From NCBI GenBank assembly GCA_030278955.1, contig JAOANR010000003.1, positions 33,292,080 through 33,356,079 of the forward strand: a stretch of 64,000 bases of DNA, in the 5' to 3' direction. How positions within the stretch are numbered: the stretch's first letter is position 1; each line of letters begins with the position of its first letter. A program made the translations under genes and the position numbers. Source of the DNA: Hygrophila difformis (Eukaryota; Streptophyta; Magnoliopsida; Lamiales; Acanthaceae). Below the pieces are notes generated by a model. That model saw nothing but the letters and a program-made list of their open reading frames with translations, was not told the origin of the DNA and did not search any database. Below are positions 29,724 through 41,494 of the stretch, one piece after another.

Positions 29724-32466
29724 TGTGACACCCCGCGCAAAGTCGTCGCGAGCTGAGGTAAGAATTTTAAATTGCAAGCCTCAATAATTTCTATGTGCCA
29801 ATTATTAATTTTCCGAAGTGCGACCCAACTTCGAGGACGAAGTTGATTTCTAAGGAGGGTAGACTGTAATACCCGAGAAATCAACATCGAGTATTAAATC
29901 CGAAAAATTAATTAATTGAATTAATTAATTGGATTTAACTATCGCAACCGAAATAATTCCGGGAGAGCGGAATTAAATATTTTCGCACGATAGCAACTCG
30001 AAGAGAGTTATCGGAGTATCCAACAATCGGATAATCCAATATGATTTTTTTTTTTAAAAAAAAGATCAAAAAAATCATATTATAAAAAAAAAAAAAAGGG
30101 AAGAAAATCGCTGCCTGGGGTGGCGCGGTGGCCGCGCGGTGGCGCGCCACCACCTCAGTAGCAGCGTTTCAAACGCTGCTACGCGTTTCAAGCTTGATGT
30201 GGCATTTAGTTCGATTTTGGATGCTTTGAATCTATCCAAACTTCTTCCCAGATGTTTGTGAATGTATTGAGACACCATTGGACGAACCTAGAAGCTTCTA
30301 GAATCCCTACATTGCTGGAAGTGATGAGAAATACATGAACTTATTGGATAAGTAGTGTTAGGTGAATGGATTGAGTTTGGAGGGGTGATGGCTGCATATT
30401 TTCGAGGTAGACCACCATTAACTTATCCCCTACTTTCCCTAGGTCCATTATGAGCTCTTTGGAAGTGGGAGCACAGCCCTAATTAGCCTCATTCAACCCC
30501 CAAACCTTCCCATTTGCACCATTCCGAAAATCAGACTTCCTTGGAGAGTTGAGAGTTCTTTGAGAGTGATCTTCTTGTTCCTGAGTTTTTGGACCAGTTG
30601 GAAGCATTCCAATCTCTTCTCCTACGTCTTGGTAAGGTTTCTAATCCAATCCCTTGTTCTTTACTTCGGATTCTAGGCCCTAACATCAAGTTTTTATCCA
30701 AACACCTCAAAATAGGATTCATTCGGTAGATCTTGGAGGTTAGAGGCTGTTCCGGACGAATTTGGGAGTATAACCAAAGAGGATTTCGACACTATACTCT
30801 TGAGAAGTAAGTTAATGATGTGCATATCAATTTTTAGAGTGTTTGGTTGAGTATTCGTTGAGTTAGAGTTCGATTTCCATCCTACGCTAAAACTGTCAAT
30901 TAGGGTTTCTATCCGAGTAGTTTTATTTGTTCAGCGTTTTTCGTCAAGATCCGTTCATTTTTGGAAGAACTTGTCTAAATGAAAAATGTTCCTAACACTT
31001 TAAAGATGACCTCTGTAAATTTTCATAATTTTTGGACTTGATTTGGTTGACGAAAACGAATCTGGTATTTTCTGCTACACATGGTGACAGATTTAAATTT
31101 CTAGCATGTCTAGTTTTGTAGTTCACATTTCTCCTAGCTATGGTCGTTTTTGATGGTTAGTTTCTTCATGAAAATTGTTCATCTATGTGTCTAGTTTACT
31201 CCTGTGAAATTTTAGAATTTTTGGATCAACCTTCGAATTGTTATGGATTTTTAAGTAAGCTGTGGTCGGATGAACAGTGGTCTTTGCACCCTTTTGAAAA
31301 CAAGTTTCTGAAATGATTTTTTTTGAGAAACTTAGAGTCCGAATTTGCTAAGGCCTATTTCTGAGAAAAATGTTTATTTTGATGTCGCCTAGCACCTGTA
31401 AAATTTTCAGAATTTTTCACAAAGTTTTACTACATTTCCTAATACGATTTTGAAAACTGCCACAGTGTAATCTTACCGGTAAATCTTGTTTTCGTACGCT
31501 TTGATGGTTATTGAGTCGATTGCTACTCTTTTACGAATCCTATGAATTCTGGAAATGTAGATATATGTTGTAATGATTAAAATGTGATTTTTGAAACTTT
31601 GTGAGTTTTGATCGAGTTAGATGTTCAATTTGGAGGGTAAGTGCACTTGGCGTGGGCTCGTTGGGCCGCCCCCTCTTTTTGGTGGCCAAAACGGCGCCAA
31701 GGAAATATTGTTATGTTGCGTGATTGTATGAGTCTATACTCCTAGGTGTATCCGTAGGGGTTACCTAGGGCTCCGGAGTGTGTCTGTATAGGGTCCGCTG
31801 CTCTCACATTGTGGATACCGTCGGCTTGTGGACATAAGTGCCCAAGCGGGTAATTGATCCCAAAACGGCTAAGGCCCTGGATCGTTGATACCGGCAGCTT
31901 GTGGACATAAGCGCCCAAGCGGGTAATGTTTGGATGTCCTCGATCAAAATGAACATTGGTGTGGTAAAGTGTAAAAAGGAATCCCCGTAAATTATTTTTA
32001 CTCGTTCGTTAAATTAATTTCCAACTTTTTATTACTCTTCTAAATCTTTAAATTTTGTTATGCTATACATTAACTTACTCAGTACCGTTTGTACTGATAA
32101 ATTGTTATTTCCTATTTTTTTTCGCAGAGTAAGTGATGGCGCATTGGGATGGGATTCTCCAAAAATAAAGACTTGTCGCATTTTATCATTGTTTTAAATT
32201 TCTGCACTGGACTTTGAACTTTGGTTTTGGCCGTCTGTTTGGCCCTCGTTTTTAATTGTTTTTAGCTTCCGCACTGATTATTACTGTGATGCATGAGATA
32301 CTCTGATTTTAATTTGGGCATGATTGAATAGTTTTTAAATTGTTTTAAAAATTTGATACAACTTAGCCTTAGCATTTTTCTAGATGAGCTCGACTTGGGT
32401 CGGGTCTTGTTTAGAAAAGTGTGGCGGTAATGCCCTGGCCTGGGAAATCAAATCCGGGGTGTTACA
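29724..32466 (+). repeat. Tek-A 3' LTR (2743 bp)
   Basis: Partner of 12365-15120 with the same internal order of motifs. It is followed by the second CCCGC copy (32467-32471). Confidence 0.93.
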
Positions 32467-32471
32467 CCCGC

Positions 32472-34535
32472 CCATTGACCCAACTGCTGAAGAAGGGGGT
32501 GAAGTATGACTGGACTGGCGAGTGCGAAGCCGCATTCCAGGAGCTGAAGAAACGACTTACCACGGCGCCGGTGTTGGCGTTACCATCCGAGGATGGAAAC
32601 TTCGAGGTGTATAGCGACGCCTCGAGAGAAGGACTGGGATGCGTACTGATGCAGGATCAAAAAGTCATAGCATACGCATCACGACAGCTGAAACCGCACG
32701 AGCAAAACTACCCGACGCACGACCTGGAACTGGCCGCGGTCGTGTTCGCCCTGAAAATCTGGAGACACTATCTCTATGGGCGGAAATGTCGGATGTTCAC
32801 CGACCATAAGAGCCTCAAGTACATATTCACGCAAAGAGAGCTGAACTTGAGGCAGAGGAGGTGGTTGGAACTGATCAAAGATTACGACCTAGAAGTCGCG
32901 TATCACGAGGGCAAGGCCAACGTCGTGGCCGACGCCTTGAGTCGGAAGGCGCAACACGTCACGAACTCACTGGTGATACCGGCCGAATTGTACAGAGATT
33001 TGGCGAAACTAAGCCTGGAACTGGTGCAGCCCGGTACGGTAACCGAGGTCGTCAACGCGATGGTAGTAAGCCCTACCGTATTCGAAGAAATACGACTCGC
33101 CCAGGCGGGTGACGAACAGATGGAGGAAATAAGGAGAAGCGTTGCCGAGGGAAAGGCAGTAGATTTCCAGATTCACGAGGACGGGAGCATCCGCTTCAGG
33201 GGAAGATGGTGTATACCGTGGGAGTCCGCAAATCTGAAGAAGAAGGTGATGGAGGAAGGCCATAGCACCCCCTACTCGGTCCACCCCGGAGGGGATAAGC
33301 TATACAAGGACTTGAAGAAAAATTATTGGTGGCCGAACATGAAGAGAGAGGTGGCCGAATTCGTGGCAAGGTGCCTTACCTGCCAGAAGATCAAGGCAGT
33401 ACGGCAAAAGCCCTTAGGATTAATGCAACCATTGGAGATCCCAAGCTGGAAGTGGGATAGCATCTCCATGGATTTTGTTTCAGGGTTGCCACGTTCGCCA
33501 AAAGGAATGAATAAGATCTGGGTGATCGTGGATAGGTTAACGAAGGCCGCCATTTTCATCCCGATGAAGGACACTTGGACAATGGACCAACTAGCAAGAG
33601 CATACGTAGACAATGTGGTACGCCGGCACGGGGTGCCGCAGGACATCATCTCGGATAGGGATAGCAGATTCGTCTCCCAGTTTTGGACCAAGCTGCAAGA
33701 AGCTCTGGGGACGCAGATAAAGATGAGTACGGCGTTCCACCCTATGACGGATGGACAGACGGAGCGAACTATACAGACGCTGGAGGACATGTTGAGGGCT
33801 TGTGTGTTGGAATTCAAGGGAAGTTGGGAGCACCACTTACCCTTGATCGAGTTCTCCTATAACAACAGTTATCATGCGAGCATCGGCATGGCGCCCTTCG
33901 AAGCGCTGTACGGACGAAGATGCCGGAGCCCATTGAGTTGGGAAGAGAACGATCGAATAATGACGGTAGGGCCACAACTGGTGGAGGACATGGCTCAGCA
34001 AGTTAAGGTTATCCAGGGGAAGATGAGAGCCGCTCAGGACCGGCAAAAGAGTTATGCGGACGTGAGACGGCAGGACTTGGAATTTCAAGTCGGTGACAAG
34101 GTCATGCTGAAAGTCTCGCCAATGAAGGGCGTAATGCGCTTTGGCAAGCGGGGGAAACTGAGCCCACGATACATAGGGCCATATGAGATCCTAGAGAGAG
34201 TGGGGAATCTGGCGTACCGGCTGGCGCTGCCGCCTCAACTAGCACGCGTCCATAACGTGTTTCACGTTTCCCAGCTAAAGAAGTATGTGCCCGACACGTC
34301 GCATGTACTCCAACCGGACGTAATCGAATTGGATGATGACTTGACCTATGAAGAAACCCCGGTGCAAATACTCGACTACAAGGAAAGGGTGACAAGGAAT
34401 AAAACTGTAAAGATGGTCAAGGTCCTGTGGTCCAACCACGAGACGGAGACGGCAACCTGGGAATTGGAAGCCGACATGAGGCAACGTTACCCTACCCTCT
34501 TCCAAGACGACCCGACCACAGTTATGGGGACATAA
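32472..34535 (+). pseudogene. Tek-B RNase H, integrase and chromodomain, 3' part of the polyprotein
   Basis: Open throughout and in frame with 12364. RNase H (YSDAS, FTDH, VADALS) comes first. The integrase has a zinc finger (EEGHS, SVHPGG, CLTCQ; about 33250-33390), core Asp in MDF (about 33469), Asp in SDRD (about 33650) and Glu in QTER (about 33760). YIGPYEIL follows, then a chromodomain (about 34347-34505, YEETP to YPTLF) and MGT-stop. No damage is seen in this part. It is called a pseudogene only because the gene is frameshifted upstream and split by Tek-A. Confidence 0.9.
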
Positions 34536-34545
34536 CTGTATTCTT

Positions 34546-34558
34546 AAGGGGGGGAGGA
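34546..34558 (+). other. Tek-B polypurine tract
   Basis: AAGGGGGGGAGGA directly precedes the 3' LTR start at 34559. This is the upstream of the two purine-tract modules found in the family. Confidence 0.9.
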
Positions 34559-37324
34559 TGTAACACCCGAGGAAAAATAAATTCAAATTGTTTTGAACTA
34601 CGTCATGACTTGATCCCTTCACAGGGTACGTAGGCAGCTTAGAACTAATTTCTAAGTTCAGTCACGAAATAAATCACAAAATACATCACGAATTAGATCA
34701 CAAGGACGATAGGAGATGTTGGAACCAATTTAGACTAGGCTAAGTAGGACCCGGAAATGTTGCGAGCGATAAGCCGGACTCGTAACAAGATTAAGGAGAA
34801 GATTCCGCAACGAAGACGACCCAGGGAATCGAGCTAACACGTAGAAAACCGATAGGGGAAAGCGAGGGAAGACCCGACGGAACACGCGGATCGCCGAACC
34901 GGCCGGTCCGGCCGGCCCGCGCTGTCCGCGCGCCGCCGCGCGGCCACCGCGCGGCCAAGGGCGTCGCGACGCCAGGCCTGGCACGCGTGCTCCGCGCGAC
35001 CATAGGGGTGGGTGCGTGCCACCTCCGCGCCAGAGGGGCTGAAGGTGTAATCTTTCCATTCGGGGGTGATTTTCTTGCCTAAATTACAATTCCCTTCGAG
35101 GGAAACCAAATTCCAGCCTTAAGGAAGGCTTAAGGGCGGCTGGGGAGCCTCAAAAGCCCTAATCCCACAGAAACCCATCCCCACCATACTTACAAACTCC
35201 CTCTCCAAGCCAAACTCTCCCGACGAAGCTTTCCGGCGAACATTCCGGCGACGACGAGGTGAACGGGACTGAGCCACGACTTCATAGAACCTTGGTAAGT
35301 CTTAATATAGCGTTCCATCAGTCCATGAGTCTCCGAAACTCGAATTCTAACACTATTTCCTTACTACGATTTCACGTCGGAAAACAAATAAAAAGCGATC
35401 GGAGAAGTTGGCCGTTCGTCGTGACCCTAGGACGTCCGGGAACCCAATCCAGCGACCCTATCATCATTCTAAGTAAGTTAAAACCTTACTCACAAATTTT
35501 CGTGGTTGTTTGTTGTTTAAATCTCGAGATATAGGCTTGTAACAAAAATCGGTTTTCAAAAACCCTATTTTCGTCCAATTTTAAAGACTCGCCAAAAACT
35601 CGACCTTCGGGAATTCAAACCGAAAACTTTTCAACATAAAAGTTGTTCCTAACACCTTTATCTATCTTGTGTCCAAATTTCAGCCATTGACATTAAGTTT
35701 TGCTATCCCAATTTTCGCCATGAACTTTCTGTATCGAACCGAACGATTTAAATCTGTGACAGATTCCTTCATTCAACTTGATGCATGTTTTTCACCCATT
35801 TTTCGAATGATTTAACTTTGCATTCCTAAACAAAAGTTGTAGATAATTGTGTCTAGATTATGCCTATAAAATTTCACGGATTTTGGTGTTCATTTGATAT
35901 GTCAAACGGCCAAGTTTTTAGAACTGTTTTGAATTCGTTTTAAGGGCCATGAGTATGCAGTGAGTTGCACTCGATGTTTGAGTACCAAGAATTCATTATT
36001 TCCAAAAACTTAAAACATGAAAGTTGTTCCTTAATGTGTCGTGTAGTTACTGTAAAAATTTCACATCGATTGGTTTTGAACTGAATTTTCAATCGGCGTT
36101 GCACGAACCTGTGACGAAAACGGTTTTTGAGACATAAATTATTCTTTGCAACAAACTCGGATTTCAACTCACTTCGGAACCTTATTTCCAAAAACTTAAA
36201 ACATGAAAGTTGTTCGTATGTGTGTTTTTGAATTACTGTAAAAATTTCAGAATTTTTGGAGAAAGGACGAATTTTAAATTAAAAAAAGGCGTAAACTGCC
36301 TCGAATAGGATTTTTCGAACTTGAGAAAACTCGAACTATGAAAACGCGATATCGATTATTTGATAACTCTGAAATACGAACTTTCGAAAAATCCCGTTCA
36401 CTAGGCTGAGCCGATCTTCATACTATCATTATCTTTGAGACTGCCTCGTTAGTGGTCTCCTTACTATCTGAGATTGCCTCGTTAGTGATCTCGCGCGCTG
36501 TATTTGTGGATCGCCTCGTTAGTGGTCCTACTATCTTTTTGGATCGCCTCGTTAGTGGTCCTACTATCTTTGAGACTGCCTCGTTAGTGGTCTCCCATTG
36601 TTTGGACTGCCTCGTTAGTGGTCCTATGTTGAGATTGCCTCGTTAGTGATCTCCCGGTATGGTGTCCTCTTCTTAGTTTACGGGATGAAAAGTAAAAGAC
36701 TCGTGTGAGTGTTTCATTATGCTTAAATCGTATTTATCCTGTTTTTTTTAATTATGCATTTAAAATTTACGCATCTTAATTTATGCTTTAAATTACGCTT
36801 TTAAAGTTAAGTTCTTTAATCATGTTTTCAGCTGCTAATAAATCATGTATTTTTAAATTCTCGTACGGTAAGCGAAATCTTTAGTTTAAACACTTGTAAC
36901 CCCTTTTATTTGTAGTTAGGGATTAACTTACTCAGTATATTTTTATACTGACAACCGTTGTCATTTCCTTTTTTTTTTACAGAGTACGACGAGTGACGCA
37001 TTGCATATGCACTTGGGGGAAATCATAATGGACATTTTAAATTTCTGCATCGTACTGTTTTTACCGGGTCTGTTAAACCCGAGGATTTGGCCATGTTGGC
37101 CGTGATTTTACTTTCCGCTGCACTTACTTTATTTATTTTCCGCGCATGATAATTTCTACTATCGTACTAAGTATTATAAATTTCCGGACTAAATCTTGAA
37201 ATGTTTTAAATCTTTTTCATACCCACAAGCCTTGCATTCCCTTAGCGAGCTCGGGAAGCCGTGTCTTGCTGGGGAAATGCGGCGGTGACATCCCGGCCTG
37301 GGTTATCAAATCCGGGGTGTTACA
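34559..37324 (+). repeat. Tek-B 3' LTR (2766 bp)
   Basis: Same length and organisation as the 5' LTR, with the hairpin array at 36437-36653. It is followed by AATCA (37325-37329). Confidence 0.93.
36437..36653 (+). repeat. Covarying hairpin array, Tek-B 3' LTR (7 units)
   Basis: Identical in unit order and spacing to 7646-7862. Confidence 0.88.
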
Positions 37325-37640
37325 AATCAACTTCGTCCTCGAAGTTGGGCGTTAGCTCCTCACGAGCTCGGACATTGTTAGGTTGCGTGATTGTATTAAT
37401 GTGTGTTGTTGTTTGCTATTATTTGACTGAACCCAGAATTTAGATTTCCAAGCTGCCTACGTACCCCGTGAAGGGATCAAGTCATAACGTAGTTCAAAAC
37501 AATTTGAATTCATTTATTTTTGATTGGATACAATTCTTAGAGTCGTACTCAAAAATAAATGTAGTTTGTCGATGCTTGAAAACTTCTTACGGTTACTTGG
37601 GCCGAGTGGTCACGTCCTCCCTCTTGTTTATATTTTCTAT
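37325..37640 (-). other. Gag-C 3' untranslated region (right part)
   Basis: It carries the upstream hairpin (about 37328-37347) and the conserved CTACGT...ACGTAG inverted repeat (about 37455-37495). A purine tract reading AAGAGGGAGGA on the minus strand (about 37612-37625) lies close after the gag stop. No coding sequence remains from pol. Confidence 0.75.
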
Positions 37641-38648
37641 TCACGTCCGGCAGTCACGCAGCCGATGACCATGTCGACCGCACCGAAGGCATGCTCCAGG
37701 CTGAGTGCATCCTCTCGCATAGTGTGGTTTACCACACTTTGGACATGGTGGCGCATAGTCGCCATGGTTGAAGACTATCCCCTTGTTTCGTCCATTGTCG
37801 TTTTGATGTGGTCGGTCCAAGTTTCTACGGGAATGGTCCTTATTCCTCTTGTATCGTCCTTGTGGTCCTTGCTTAGTCCCACCTACCGGTTTCTGTTTCA
37901 GTCCTTGAACTCGTGCAACCGCTACTGCACGATCATACACAGCTTGTAGGTCAAGATAGTGCTCGCCCGTGATCACCTCTCTAATAGATAAGTTCAGTCC
38001 CGTCTCGAACTTCTGTGCCTTCTCTACATCAGTTGGCACCAGTCTCGGCGCGAACCGCACCAACTCCTTGAAACGGTTATAGTATTCTTGGACCATCTTT
38101 CCTCCTTGCCTCAGTGTCAGAAATTCCTCATACATAGCAGCCTTCATGCTCATGGGATAAAAATGATCCCTAAGCAGATCCGTGAATTCTGACCATGTGT
38201 GGGGCTCGTCGCACTCTGCACGTTTCCCTTGGGTGACTTGCCACCAATCATCCGCCTCGCCTCCTAGGTAGTATGAAGCTACGTGAACCTTTTCCCCGTC
38301 GGGACACTTTACGGCGTTCAACAGCTTGTCGAACGTCCGTATCCATTCCTCTAGCTGAGCCGGGTCCTCTTCGCCGGCGTAGTGGGGTGGTTGGTAAGGG
38401 TTTATCAAGGCTAAGTAGTTGACCCGGGTTACCGGTGGTGGTACACCCGCTTGTGCACGTTGCACTTCAGCATTTCCTAATACTACGAGAACTTCCTCGA
38501 CAGTCCTTAGACGCCCATCCATATTGTTGGGAACATGAGGCACTCGCCCTTCTATGTTCTGAGGGATCTCATTATTGTTCGGTGTGTTGGGGAGGTCAGC
38601 GTTAGTGTTATTTGGGATTTCCTTTCTCGATTTTCCCTTAGGTGCCAT
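37641..38648 (-). CDS. Gag-C Gag protein (335 codons, intact)
   Basis: The start MAPKGKSR parallels the MAPRGRPR starts of the full elements. The gag domain spans about residues 85-250 ([35 protein letters not shown]), followed by a basic linker and two zinc knuckles: a short CX2CX3HX4C (about 302-314) and a standard CX2CX4HX4C (about 320-333). The stop comes two residues after the second knuckle, whereas relatives continue into protease. All knuckle ligands are intact and there is no frameshift, suggesting selection or youth. The product would be a capsid/nucleocapsid protein able to package its own RNA. Enzymes must come from another element. Confidence 0.9.
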   Translation of the reverse strand: MAPKGKSRKEIPNNTNADLPNTPNNNEIPQNIEGRVPHVPNNMDGRLRTVEEVLVVLGNAEVQRAQAGVPPPVTRVNYLALINPYQPPHYAGEEDPAQLEEWIRTFDKLLNAVKCPDGEKVHVASYYLGGEADDWWQVTQGKRAECDEPHTWSEFTDLLRDHFYPMSMKAAMYEEFLTLRQGGKMVQEYYNRFKELVRFAPRLVPTDVEKAQKFETGLNLSIREVITGEHYLDLQAVYDRAVAVARVQGLKQKPVGGTKQGPQGRYKRNKDHSRRNLDRPHQNDNGRNKGIVFNHGDYAPPCPKCGKPHYARGCTQPGACLRCGRHGHRLRDCRT

Positions 38649-39162
38649 TCTCTGTTATCAACACACGTGAAGATGAGTTTCTAATCTAAGGCAAGTTAGC
38701 GTTCAAGAAAATCTACAAGGTAGGATTGGAAAGAGGTAATAGATAGGAGAATGCTAAACCTCGGTGATCAAATTATAAGGCTGAGGCAGAATTAGTTTAA
38801 AGCAAACGCTTCTAAGTCAATGTCATGACCAATTTGAAGGTAAGAGTTTTGACACTGTTAACTCACATAAAAAAAATTAGCGCGATATTCATGTATGTAT
38901 GTATGCGAATGCATGTATGCTTTATACAATGCTACCCCAACCCCGAAAAATATTTTCGTGACTTTAAAAACTTGTTGGAAAAATTTCTATGCATATGTAA
39001 ATATTTTCCATGGGTTTCAAATAAATTTTGTTCCATGGAAATGAAACTTAAAATTTAAATAATAATAATGGTACTTAAAAATTTTAAAATAATATTAATA
39101 TTTGTTTAAAAATCTTGGGCCTCTATATTGGCCAAAATAATAATAATAATTTAAAAATATTT
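38649..39162 (-). other. Gag-C 5' untranslated leader
   Basis: AT-rich, with one GGCCCA motif and no pre-gag ORF. The region where Tek-B, Tek-E and Tek-I start that ORF has no recognisable counterpart, so it has been lost along with pol. Confidence 0.65.
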
Positions 39163-39178
39163 CCGGGCTCTGATACCA
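39163..39178 (-). other. Gag-C primer-binding site
   Basis: The minus strand reads TGGTATCAGAGCCCGG, three bases from the LTR end at 39182. Confidence 0.9.
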
Positions 39179-39496
39179 CTCTGTAACACCCCGGATTTGA
39201 TAACCCAGGCCGAGGTGTCACTGCCGCACCTCCCTAGCAAGACACGGTTTCTCCGAGCTTGCTAAAGAGATGCAAGGCTATGAGCGTTGGAAAATGTTTT
39301 AAAAGCAAGTCCGGAATTACTTAAAAATAACAATGTAATATCATCCATACATGATAAAAATAATAAGTTGCAGCGGAAATTAAAATACAGGGGCGACATG
39401 GCCAAAACTCGGGTTAACAAGCCCGTATGCATGTCATGTAAAACAAATACTTAAATGCCCAAAGTAATCCCCCGATGCATGATCATGCTCCGTACT

Positions 39497-41494
39497 CTGT
39501 AATGGAAAAAAGAACAACGGTTTTTATCAGTATATAAAATACTGAGTAAGTTAATCCCTAACTAACAATTTAAGGGGTTACATGTGTTTAATTGAAATTA
39601 CACTTTTCATGCGTTACGAAATTAATTTAAAATTCATAGTTTACTTGCAGCGGAAAAGCATGATTAATTTATTCAAGACGAGAATACATAATTTAAGGAC
39701 TTAATTTAAAAGCATAATTTAAAACATAATTTCAGACGCGTAATTTGAATATATAATTTAAAAACATAGTAAATACGATTTAAGCGTAAATAAACACTCA
39801 CACAAGTCTTTTATATTTCATCCCGTAAACTAAGAAGAGGACACCACACAAGGGAGATCACTAACGAGGCAATCTCAAAAATCACAATCAGTTAGCCGGT
39901 GAACCGGCGGCCGCAGCCATATCAGTATTGACTGCCGTTTTGGCTAGCCATGTGTATCTACCGTCAATTTGACAGGCATGTATATCAACTGTCATTTGAC
40001 AGGCCTTTCAAACGGTTTCACTACCACTCGGGCAGGCCGTGTATTTCCCACTGCCGATTTGGCAGGCCATGTGCACAACTGCCGTTTTGGCATAGTAAGG
40101 AGACCACTAACGAGGCAGTCTCAATAATCGTAGGACCACTAACGAGGCAGTCCAAATAAGGGAGACCACTAACGAGGCAGTCTCAAAGATAGTAGGACCA
40201 CTAACGAGGCGATCCAAAAAGATAGTAGGACCACTAACGAGGCGATCCAAAAAGATAGTAGGACCACTAACGAGGCGATCCACAAATACAGCGCGCGAGA
40301 TCACTAACGAGGCAATCTCAGATAGTAAGGAGACCACTAACGAGGCAGTCTCAAAGATAATGATAGTATGAAGATCGGCTCAGCCTAGTGAACGGGATTT
40401 TTCGAAAGTTCGTATTTCAAAGTTATCAAATGGTCGATATCGCGTTTTCATAGTTCGAGTTTCCTCAAGTTCGAAAAATCCTATTCGAGGCAGTTTACGC
40501 CTTTCTTAATTTAAAATTCGTCTTTTCTCCAAAAATTCTGAAACTTTTTCAGTAATTCAAAAACACACACACGAACAACTTTCATGTTTTAAGTTTTTGG
40601 AAATAAGGTTCCGAAGTGAGTTGAAATTCGAGTTTATTGCAAAGATTAATTTATGTCTTGAAAACTGTTTTCGTCACAGGTTCGTGCAACGCCGATTAAA
40701 AATTCATTTCAAAACCAATCGATGTGAAATTTTTACAATAACTACACGACACATTAAGGAACAACTTTCGTGTTTTAAGAATTTGGAAATAATGAATTCT
40801 TGGTACTCAAAAATCGAGTGCAACTCACTGCATACTCATGGCCCTTAAAACGATTTCAAAACAGTTTTAAAAACTCGGCCGTTTGACATATCAAATGAAA
40901 ACCAAAATCCGTGAAATTTTATATGCATAATCTAGTCACAATTATATACAACTTTTGTTTAGGAATGCAAAGTTAAATCATTTGAAAAATGGGTGAAAAA
41001 CATGCATCAAGTTGAATGAAGGAATCTGTCACAGAATTAAATTGTTCGGTTCGATACAGAAAGTTCACGGCAAAAATTGGGATAGCAAAACTTAATATCA
41101 ACGGCTGAAATTTGGACACAAGATAGATAAAGGTGTTAGGAACAACTTTTATGTTGAAAAGTTTTCGGTTTGAATTCCCGAAGGTCAAGTTTTTGGCGAG
41201 TCTTTAAAATCGGACGAAAATAGGGTTTTTGAAAACCGATTTTTGTTACAAGCCTATATCTCGAGATTTAAACAACAAACAACCACGAAAATTTGTGAGT
41301 AAGGTTTTAACTTACTTAGTTAGAGAATAGGGTCGCTGGATTGGGTTTCCGGACGTCCTAGGGTCACGACGAACGGCCAACTTCTCCGATCGCTTTTTGT
41401 TCATTTTCCGACGTGAAATCGTAGTAAGGAAAAAGGGTTAGAATCCGAGTTTCTGAGATATATGGACGAACTAAAACTTTGTACAATAGCTTAC
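39497..41494 (-). other. Candidate intron inside Gag-C 5' LTR
   Basis: Same donor (CTTG|GTAAGC) and acceptor (TTACAG|AGTACG) as in the 3' LTR. As this LTR drives transcription, it is the copy in which removal would matter. Confidence 0.45.
39854..40352 (-). repeat. Covarying hairpin array, Gag-C 5' LTR (9 units)
   Basis: Same as 3080-3545 but with three instead of two consecutive GGATCGC-type units, each unit plus linker being 33 bp. This single unit accounts for the whole length difference between the two LTRs. Confidence 0.88.

Larger units (their letters stand above)
12365..32466 (+). mobile_element. Tek-A: Tekay-type chromovirus, complete but interrupted by CRM-1
   Basis: The LTRs are 2756 bp (12365-15120) and 2743 bp (29724-32466). 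The element has a primer-binding site, a pre-gag ORF, gag-pol with chromodomain, a polypurine tract and the CCCGC duplication. It is about 11.2 kb without CRM-1. It inserted in pol of Tek-B, same strand. I count about 18 LTR differences by eye (about 0.65%). The 13-bp LTR length difference comes mainly from a GCGCGCCACC-type duplication in the GC-rich block. The family differs from Tek-B throughout the LTR. Confidence 0.92.
5768..37324 (+). mobile_element. Tek-B: Tekay-type chromovirus, complete but interrupted by Tek-A
   Basis: Both LTRs are 2766 bp (5768-8533, 34559-37324). The element has a primer-binding site, a small pre-gag ORF, gag-pol ending in a chromodomain, a polypurine tract and the AATCA duplication. 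Without Tek-A it is about 11.45 kb. The only coding lesion found is a single-base expansion of a C run in gag; the Tek-A insertion also splits pol at the RT/RNase H boundary. I count about 12 LTR differences by eye (about 0.4%), so the insertion is young. Confidence 0.92.
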
